Positions 56,838 through 64,000 of a DNA stretch of 64,000 nucleotides are shown here, piece after piece. A program made the translations under genes and the position numbers. The notes beneath the pieces were generated by a model. The model saw nothing but the letters and a program-made list of their open reading frames with translations, had not been told where the DNA came from and ran no database searches. The DNA is from Lentinus brumalis (taxonomy: Eukaryota; Basidiomycota; Agaricomycetes; Polyporales; Polyporaceae): NCBI GenBank assembly GCA_001792895.1, contig MARA01000001.1, forward strand, positions 3,658,001 through 3,722,000. The letters are read 5' to 3'. Positions within the stretch are counted from its first letter, which is position 1, and each line of letters starts with the position of its first letter.

Positions 56838-58429
56838 ATGCCAGCAACATCGACGCTCACGAGCGACGAGAAGACGAAGGTCAAGGCGGCGGTGAACGCC
56901 CCCGCGAACAAGATCTTCACGGCGGCGCTCGCTCGTATCTATTACGCCTACCCGAAGCCGGACGAGTGGTCGTACACGGGACTGCAGGGCGCCCTTGCGT
57001 TCGTGAAAGATACCCAGGGCGTGCTGTTCCTCAAGCTCGTCGACCTGACCGGGACCAGGGGCATCATCTGGGAGCATGAGCTCTACGAGGGGTTCGAGTA
57101 CTTTCAGGACCGGCCGTTCTTCCATTCATTCCCTGGAGATGTGAGTCGTGTTCCTGCTGGCTTTGCTGGTGTGGCTCGGAGGTGCTGATTTAAGTTCACG
57201 ATGAAGGAATGCATGATTGGGGTCGTGTTCTCTGACGAGAGCGAGGCCAAGACGTTTTACAAGAAGGTTACATCGAAGAAGACGGACTCAGGTGCGCCAC
57301 TTTGCTCATTGTTTGCCAGCGCCACAGCTCAATGTTCGCGCAGGTAAATCTAAGTCGGAGGGGTCGAAGAAGAAGAAGGCCGCCAAGGCGAGCAAGGGGG
57401 GCAAGATCGACAAGTCGATGATATCCGGACCCACTGCTGGTTCTTTCAAGCACGTCGCTCACATGGGCTACGACTCCGAGAACGGATTCACGTCTACAAA
57501 CGTTGATCCCTCCTGGGAGGCGTTCTTGACGAACCTCGAAGGCCAAGGTGTCTCCCGAGATGTTCTCATGCAGAACATGGATTTCATCAAGGACTTCGTG
57601 CGTGACGCGCAGAAGGCCGACGCCAACACTGCGGCTCAAGGCTCTGCTAAGAAGAAGCCTCCGCCGCCCCCGGCCCCCGACGTACTCATCATGCTGCCCC
57701 AGAACCTAAGCCGCCTTCACCACCACCCGCACCACCCTCCAGGCCACCTCCGCGTAGCGCTCCCGCTGCGCCGCCATCCCCCACGCCGCCATCGCCTGCG
57801 AGTTCTACTCCTCCTCCTCCTCCTCCGCCACCCCCACCTCCGCCCGCACGTGGTGGTGGTGGTGGTCCCGCTCCCCCACCTCCGCCGCCCACCCGACCGA
57901 AGACTGGCCCGCCAGCACCGCCAGCACCGCCGGTGCGCCCTACTTCCGTTGCTCCTCCTCCGCCCCCGCCACCTCCTGGGCGGCCTCCGCCGCCTTCAGG
58001 TGGTGCTCCTCCTCCTCCCCTCCTCCTCCCCCTCCACCAGCAGCGGGGGGCGGGGCACCTCCTCCTCCACCTCCACCGCCGCCACCTCCACCTCCGCCGT
58101 CCGCTGGAGGGGGTGCGCCTCCGCCTCCGCCGCCTCCACCTCCGCCTGCGGGCGGTCCGAGTGTCTTGGCGCAACTCCCTACCCCTCCGCCCGGCAGAGA
58201 TGCGTTGTTGGCATCGATTCAAGGGGCCGGCGTGCATGTGCTCAAGAAGACCAACACGGGCTCGTCGCCCCCGGCGCGTTCTACGCCTCAGCCTCCAGCC
58301 GAGGAGCCCGCTGCGGCCGGCGGAGGAGGCGGAAACCTGACTGCTGCGCTTGCTGCTGCGTTGCTGGAGCGAAACAAACGCATGGGGGACAGCGACGATG
58401 AAGAGGACGATGACGACGATTGGGATTGA
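56838..58429 (+). CDS. LAS17: WASP/Las17 actin nucleation-promoting factor
   Basis: Domains in order: a WH1 domain (IFTAALARIYYAYPKPDEWS; GVLFLKLVDL; IIWEHELYEGFEYFQDRPFF; VVFSDESEAKTFYKKV), a basic stretch (GSKKKKAAKASKGGK), and a CRIB/GTPase-binding motif ISGPTAGSFKHVAHMG with its helical extension. A polyproline region follows, then a WH2 helix (GRDALLASIQGAGVHVLKK) and an acidic end DDEEDDDDDWD with terminal Trp for Arp2/3. It links Cdc42/Rac signals to Arp2/3-driven actin assembly at endocytic sites. Unlike S. cerevisiae Las17 it keeps the CRIB motif. Introns are at about 57141-57206 and 57291-57342. The polyproline part loses frame twice by one base, in C5 57674-57678 and C4 58017-58020. 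Each added C restores Pro-rich sequence. Confidence 0.88.
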
Positions 58430-58645
58430 GGAAGAGATGTGACGTTGCTTGCTTGCAGACCATGTCTTCTCCCGCGATTACATACAAGATACCTTCTCGA
58501 GCATGTAGCGTAGTACTATTATCTACTAACCGAATGCTGTCCGTACACTGGGTAATGCAATGCTGCGAATGCAGGCCCTTTCGCAAAGCCCTGTTGCTGT
58601 GCGGGAGAGGGAGCGATAAGAGCGAACCAGTGCGGTCGGGGCGGA

Positions 58646-58652
58646 TATAAAT
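58646..58652 (+). promoter_or_regulatory. TATA box of the calmodulin gene
   Basis: TATAAAT lies 137-143 bp upstream of the calmodulin ATG. A CT-rich tract (about 58715-58775) follows before the start codon. Confidence 0.45.
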
Positions 58653-58788
58653 GGGCATCTGGCGATTGCCGAGATGGTTGGCTCATCATAGACTCCATCC
58701 AGTACACTCTTCAGCACCGCCGTTTCTCCTCATAGCCCGTCCTCTTCCACCAGTCACCCCGTTCTCTCCTTTGCACACAACACATACC

Positions 58789-59771
58789 ATGGCTGACCAG
58801 CTGGTGAGTCGCCTGCCTCTGCTCGCGGAGAGGGTCCTGACTGCTCGCGCTGCTGCCGTCGATGCTCTAGTCCGAGGGTGAGCGATTGTTTTCGTCGTGA
58901 GAGTGCCCAGCATCCGCTGACTTCTTCTTGTTCGTGTCTCCAGAGCAGATCTCTGGTACGCAGATCACTTTGCGCCCCGCAGGGTGCGTGCGCGATGCGC
59001 TTGCTGACGGACGCGGCCTGCAGAGTTCAAGGAGGCGTTCTCCCTGTTCGACAAGGGTGAGTGCGCCTATTCGTCGCCCATCACCACTAGCAACGCGTCA
59101 CCCCTTCCCCTCTGCCCACCTCGCATCTTCCCACATCTGTCCGCCTTCCCTGCCGTGTCTCCCTGAGTCGGTGTTTCTGCGCACCGGACGGGACTGACCC
59201 ATGGCTCTTGAACAGACGGCGATGGCACGATTACCACCAAGGAGCTCGGCACCGTCATGCGCTCGCTCGGGCAGAACCCGACGGAGGCAGAGCTCCAGGA
59301 CATGATCAACGAAGTCGACGCGGACGGCAACGGCACGATCGACTTCCCTGAGTTCCTGACGATGATGGCGCGCAAAATGCGCGACACCGACTCCGAGGAG
59401 GAGATCAAGGAGGCGTTCAAGGTCTTCGACAAGGACGGCAACGGCTACATCTCTGCTGCCGAGCTGCGGCACGTCATGACCAACCTCGGTACGTTCTCGC
59501 GGTGTCGATCATGGCAGGAGAGCGCATTTGCTGATGGACGACGCGATATAGGCGAGAAGCTGTCGGACTCGGAGGTTGACGAGATGATTCGTGAAGCTGA
59601 TGTTGACGGTGACGGTCAGATCAACTACGAGGGTGAGTCTCGATCGTTCATGGAGCACTTGGTGACCGCTGACTATCCTTTCCTCAGAGTTCGTGAAGGT
59701 ATGTTCCAAAGACCGCCACAGAGCCAAGTTTCTCCTCCTGACTCGGTCTCCAGATGATGCTGTCGAAGTAA
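58789..59771 (+). CDS. CMD1: Calmodulin, eight exons including three micro-exons
   Basis: Exons 58789-58803 (15 nt), 58871-58877 (7), 58944-58955 (12), 59024-59056 (33), 59216-59488 (273), 59552-59632 (81), 59688-59698 (11) and 59754-59771 (18) sum to 450 nt. That gives exactly 149 residues, the canonical length. The reading is [22 protein letters not shown] then [12 protein letters not shown], four EF-hands with DxDxDG loops ([37 protein letters not shown]), ending MMLSK. All splice sites are GT-AG, including those around the 7-nt exon TCCGAGG. Without the micro-exons the conserved SEEQIS segment would be missing. It is the universal Ca2+ sensor for calcineurin and CaM kinases. Confidence 0.97.
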
Positions 59772-60175
59772 ACCAAAGTGCCGCCCTTGCTGCGTCTCCC
59801 TGTACTCCTCTGCGCTTCTGTCGTGTGTACGGTATATATATCCCGAAGTCCTATACAGTAACGAAGTATATCCCTTCCAACCTTCTCTCAGATCTCTGCC
59901 GTGCCTGTGCGCGTCGTGACTGCATCCGGCTGAGCCCTATGTTTTATGTCTTGGTGTCCCATAACGGGCAGGAGGAACATCGCAGTAGATCCGGATGCGC
60001 AGACGTCATGACCAAGCCTACCCCGCACTCCAGTCGATCTCGTCATCGCTGCGCTCCAGAGCTGTGCTTGCGATATAAGATCCTCCTATTATCTCGTTCT
60101 TGCCACTCACAACCTCCAGTACCATCCCACCCACATCTTCACGACCTAACCTCACATTAAGTTTACGACTACACC

Positions 60176-60603
60176 ATGTCTTCCCTCGTCGACAAGATCA
60201 AGTCCAAGGCCACGGGCAAGAGCTCAGAGCCCCAGCAGCAGCAGCAGCAGCAGAACGAGCCCAGCTTCGGCATCCTCCCCCATCCTGCTGTACGTCCCCA
60301 TGCTGCCGTGGACTGATTCCAGGGAGCTTGATGCTAATCATCGGCCCCAACGAGCAGAAGACGAACGATCCGCGCGATCTCGAGCCGCCCCAGCCCGGAG
60401 GCGGGCTGAACAGCAAGCCCGAGTTCGAGGCGTTCCATGCGCGGGACCCGCACGTCCCGTCGCCGCAGGTGTTGAACAACCTGCCCCCGGCGAAGGTGAG
60501 CATCTTCCTGTTGTGGGCCACCGGGTGCGAACTGACGCGTTCGCGTGTTCTGCAGAGCAGGGAGGAGTTGAGGGCTCGGGCGCAGGAGCTTAACCAGGAC
60601 TGA
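60176..60603 (+). CDS. Small hydrophilic polyQ protein
   Basis: Three exons encode about 97 residues: MSSLVDKIKSKATGKSSEPQ, a run of seven CAG Gln codons, NEPSFGILPHPA, then KTNDPRDLEPPQPGGGL, NSKPEFEAFHARDPHVPSPQ, VLNNLPPAK, and after an intron SREELRARAQELNQD. Introns 60292-60357 and about 60496-60555 are GT-AG and preserve frame. It is highly charged, with no signal peptide or membrane segment. It resembles small fungal proteins of unknown function with the same SREELRAR ending. It could be a stress-type disordered protein, but that is a guess. Confidence 0.6.
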
Positions 60604-60659
60604 TTGGTGTGCTCGAGCATGATAGCACGAATTGATAGCTAAGGATCTGTGGACGTCGC

Positions 60660-61396
60660 TGTTATGAATGTAGGAGTATAATCGGACTGTTCACTTGCTT
60701 TGCGCGCACATGTCGGAGCACTTGGACGTTGAAGATCCCGCCTCGCTCGAGCTTATGGCGATCGGTTGGTGCACTGAACAGACGGCCCACGCACGCGCGG
60801 ACGTATTGCCAAACTCGATCCATTACGGTCTGTAACGTCGAGTTGCTAGGCCAAACCGTTACAGGAGCAGGACTACGGTAGAACTCTACAGGTAACTCGC
60901 CAGAAGCAGGAGAGAAGCTCGGATACTTTTTGGGATTGTCTCTGCGTTCCTTCTCCACGGATAAATCGAAGAAATTGCGACAGCGAGTTGCCGAAGAGCA
61001 CGGCGAGGCGGATTGTCGACAAGACTGTGATGCGGGCGATAGCGATGTGATTGAGCACTTCGAGGAGTAAGTGGCGGCGGCGATGGCCGGGAGGTGCGGG
61101 TTCAAGTCAGCGACGTCGAAAGCGTTGACGATGGCGAAAGCAATTTGGCGACGAGTCCAAAAGTGTCACGAGCGATTGGCACAGCGAGGGGAACGACAAC
61201 GATCTAGGCCAAAGCGATCCGACAGCGGAGGATAGCGTGGGCGACAGCTTTGGAAGCGACGAAGGCATGTCGATATAGGTATTGCGGAGGCGATCGATCA
61301 GAAGCGTTGGGATATAACGGCGACAGCACTGTGCAAAGGATAAGTAAGAAGTGCGTGCGTCATGCAAGAAAGAGACTCACCATCGAACGCATAACA
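60660..61396. other. No confidently supported gene
   Basis: Minus-strand frames at 60662-61105 and 61107-61367 lack recognisable features. They may be the 3' flank of the minus-strand gene to the right. Confidence 0.3.
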
Positions 61397-62308
61397 TTAC
61401 TGCTGCAGGGGAAGCCGAATGCCGACCGTGGGCGTGGAGAGGACTGTGCTGTCGAAGTCAGACGAGGGACTAGATGGCGTCAGAGTATCCAGCTCAGGAA
61501 TTATCAGGCTGGAGGAGTCTACAGGACTAGGATATACGACGAGATCATCGCCGTCATCCGAGTCTTGAATGAAGATGCTCGCACCGCTATGGGCGGCAGA
61601 GAGCTCGTGCGCGTACACTGGGACGATGCCCCGCGGTGCAGCGGTATACGTCGCAATGTCCTGGACACCAGTCACTGACTTTATGTCGGACTGGGACGCC
61701 TCCGCGGTCGTCTCAAACTGGGCAGGTCCTGCGTGCTGGGAGAACTAAGTCAGCACACATAACATATCGAAGGAAGACTGACCGACGACAAGCTTGCCCG
61801 TATCAGGGAAGGGATGCTTGCTGATGGCGCGGACAAGTACGGGATCACGCAGGGAAGAACAGGACGCGATATTCGTGTGGACAGCTGATAGAGTGAAGTC
61901 GCGCGCGAGCTTCAAAGAGCCAGACATCACCTGAGAAGGAGTGAAAATGAGCCAACCTCGGAAGGTCACCTTGAAAGCAATATCAGGTAGGCCTTCCCAT
62001 CCATGTCGGCCTGTGCGGAGGACCGCCGTGAAGCCTTGCGGTTCCGGCAGAAGATGACGATTGTTTGCCCACACAGAGGGCGACGAGGGTGATGGTCAGG
62101 CCGAAGACGATAACCCAGTCGGAATTAAATTGAACATTGACGCAGGGGAGGCGGATATGCTGGTATCGGGAGCTGGGGAAGTAGAGGAGACAATAACGAG
62201 CCATTGAGGATATCGACTTGGAGAGCAAGTGGAGAGCAGGAATGCGACGACGTAGAACGCGAAGATGAGAATAATTCTCACCAAGTGGTTTGATAAAGGC
62301 CCAGACAT
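61397..62308 (-). CDS. Putative two-span membrane protein, frame unresolved
   Basis: Starting at ATG 62308 a hydrophobic segment (RIILIFAFYVVAFLLSTCSP) is visible, then in another frame a second one (DWVIVFGLTITLVALCVG). A soluble region in a third frame follows (DIAFKVTFRGWLIFTPSQVM; LVRAISKHPFPDTGKL). Across an intron near 61745-61790 comes FSQHAGPAQFETTAEASQSD...YTAAPRGIVPVYAHELSAAH and an acidic Ser/Pro tail ending GIRLPLQQ. The last exon is clearly protein-like. The upstream parts need introns or one-base corrections that I could not settle. No family is recognised. It is divergent to the proteasome gene, with about 400 bp between starts. Confidence 0.4.
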
Positions 62309-62714
62309 GTCCTACGGCTGCCATCCTCCGCCAACGTTGAGCCCGCCAGCCTCTGTCGCGGAACGGAATGCGAGGATGGCTCAGATCTGTCGCCGTCGCA
62401 TATTCGAGGCTGGGTCGCTGTGCTTTCGAGTTGGAACGTCGCAGGCAGTCCTGAGCACGCAGAGGGTACAGCCGCTTCTGTTATTCAGTCTCTGGAGAGC
62501 AGGAGGGGAGGGAGAACTGGCACAACTTGAAGGAGAGGAGAGGTCGCGCCTCGAAGCGCACAAAACGCGTAACGCTCATTACGTGACACTGCCAGTGGTC
62601 ACGGACTGACGCGTCTGAGCGTACGCGTTCACCGCGACTTGTGCAGCTTCACTCACGCGTTCTCCGCCATCCCCTCTTCCTCCTGCCCTCCTCACCCCGT
62701 AACGTTCGCCCGAC

Positions 62715-63590
62715 ATGGTCAGTTCCTTGCGTGTTGTCGGAGTCTCGTAAATTGACACTGGTATGGCATAGTCGATTATGGAATATAACGGTGGCTCCTT
62801 GATCGCCATGGTGGGCAAGGACTGCGTTGCCATTGCCTCCGATCTCCGACTAGGAAATCAGGCTCTGGGTATCTCGTCCAACTTCCAGAAGGTATGTGCA
62901 GCCCTGCTTGCCTCTGTGTGTCGCTCACCCGTCCGTGTACCTCTCAGATCTTCCAAATGACGGACCGGATATTCTTGGGTCTCCCCGGGCTTGCAACGGA
63001 TGTAACAACACTGTGCGTGCTCTTCATCTTTTGACTCATGTACCCACATACCAAGACGTCGCTCTATAGGAAGGAGACCTTCCGTTACCGAGTAAACATG
63101 TACACCATCAAGGAGGAACGTGAACTCGAGCCCGAAACCTTCGCACACATGGTCTCCTCCGCTCTCTACGAGCGTCGCTTTGGCCCCTACTTCATCGAGC
63201 CCGTCATGTGCGGCCTCCAGAAGACACACACTGGCGAGTACAAGCCGTTCATCGCTGCAACAGACCTCATCGGCTGCCTCAACTTCGCGAAGGACTTCGT
63301 CGTCGCGGGCACGGCGAGCACCAAGTTGTACGGTGTGGCGGAGGGCTTGTGGGAGCCGGATCTGGAGCCAGAGGATCTGTTTGAGACGTGTGCGCAGACA
63401 CTTCTGAATGCGGTAGATCGGGACGCGTACTCGGGTTGGGGAGCGGAGGTGTATGTTCTGTGAGTGTTCCTTTCTCTTCATGCATCACTGCACTTGGTCT
63501 TTGGTTTCAAGTGTACCATTTGCTAATACCTTTGCGTGCAGGACGAAAGATAAGGTCATCCGGCGCACGCTCAAGGGACGCATGGACTAG
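62715..63590 (+). CDS. PUP3: 20S proteasome subunit beta type-3
   Basis: Five exons, the first only the ATG (62715-62717), then 62772-62891, 62948-63012, 63070-63459 and 63542-63590. All join in frame to give about 208 residues. It starts M|SIMEYNGGSLIAMVGKDCVA and contains IASDLRLGNQALGIS, RIFLGLPGLATDV, ALYERRFGPYFIEPVMCGL, FIAATDLIGCLNFAKDFVVA and GWGAEVYVLTKDKVIRRTLK. Beta-3 is a non-catalytic ring subunit. As expected, the segment lacks the catalytic N-terminal Thr after a propeptide. The one-codon first exon is an unusual structure but has a good donor (ATG|GTCAGT) and acceptor (ATAG). Confidence 0.95.
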
Positions 63591-64000
63591 TTTGTATGTA
63601 TATCGGCATCTCATATCCCATCATCGCTTTCGATTGCAAGGAAGATCATATGTGGAACGAATCGATTGAGAGACCAGGGTGGTACGTCTTGAGTGTCAGA
63701 ATCTTTGAGGCCCAATGATTCCTCTCGCACTACCGATGTTTCGTCTAAGCCAAGCTGGCACGTAGTTTTATATCATATCCGAAACCCAGATGCGACACTT
63801 TACAGCGGAATCAGAACCCCAGGAGCATCCCCCGAACACCTATATTTGCAACTGTACAACCTTCTAGCACTTCATCCCTCCCATCACGAGCGTGCAGCTC
63901 AGAGGAAGACAGGGATACAACCTATGGAGATCAAGCTCCCCTGAAAATCCTAGTGAGTACTCATTCGTACCATCGCAGGAAGAGCGACTCACCACAGCGT
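63591..64000. other. Right-edge flank, no gene seen
   Basis: This is the 3' flank of PUP3 followed by unassigned sequence. A convergent gene may lie beyond the edge, but nothing within the window supports it. Confidence 0.3.

Noticed and set aside
57689..58237. Gly/Arg-rich minus-strand frame
   Set aside because: It is the antisense of the WASP polyproline region; CCN repeats are always open as GGN on the other strand.

Overview
The window is nuclear DNA of a filamentous basidiomycete, most likely an Agaricomycete and plausibly a polypore. The evidence is dense multi-exon genes with introns of about 50-60 bp, GT...AG ends and CTNAC-like branch sites; a tRNA-Tyr with a canonical 14-nt intron; and families typical of mushrooms, including a TET/JBP-like dioxygenase, two PTR2 transporters, a fungal APH-like kinase, an etherase-type GST, a fucosyltransferase-like enzyme and a WASP with a CRIB motif. 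The genus is inference. Nothing bacterial, viral or CRISPR-like was seen.

Left part (1-16.4 kb). A TET/JBP-like dioxygenase runs in from the left edge. After a low-complexity stretch comes an Est1/SMG7-like gene whose 3' end has been rebuilt by a degenerate internal duplication. It is followed by a lineage-specific coiled-coil/Pro-Ala-repeat protein, a 4 x 19 bp tandem repeat, a type II membrane fucosyltransferase-like gene, a minus-strand SAM methyltransferase and a secreted phytase-like/esterase-like protein.

Middle (17-36 kb). Two paralogous peptide transporters (17280-19354 plus; 33918-36211 minus), each followed by a copy of the same unrecognised gene (19886-20793 plus; 31845-32828 minus), form a large inverted segmental duplication. 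The arms enclose a tRNA-Tyr, an ECM14-type pseudo-carboxypeptidase, ATG13, a JmjC protein and a short-chain dehydrogenase. A small relic of that dehydrogenase lies between the two genes of the right arm.

Accessory part (38-50 kb). A large fusaric-acid-resistance-type membrane transporter is followed by a tandem pair of APH-like kinases, a repeated block of about 400 bp, several degraded fragments of a GST gene and, further right, the intact GST. This is the most recently rearranged part of the window.

Right part (51-64 kb). This is a compact housekeeping block: a PPP1R37-like leucine-rich-repeat protein, nuclear peroxiredoxin DOT5, WASP/Las17, calmodulin split by 7-, 12- and 11-nt micro-exons, a small polyQ protein, a poorly resolved membrane protein and proteasome subunit beta-3.

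A recurring technical signal runs through the window. At least nine otherwise intact genes or gene parts lose frame by exactly one missing base, nearly always in a short C or G run. In one case the near-identical tandem copy retains the base. This looks more like homopolymer undercalling in the assembly than independent pseudogenisation, and it affects how the apparent breaks should be read.
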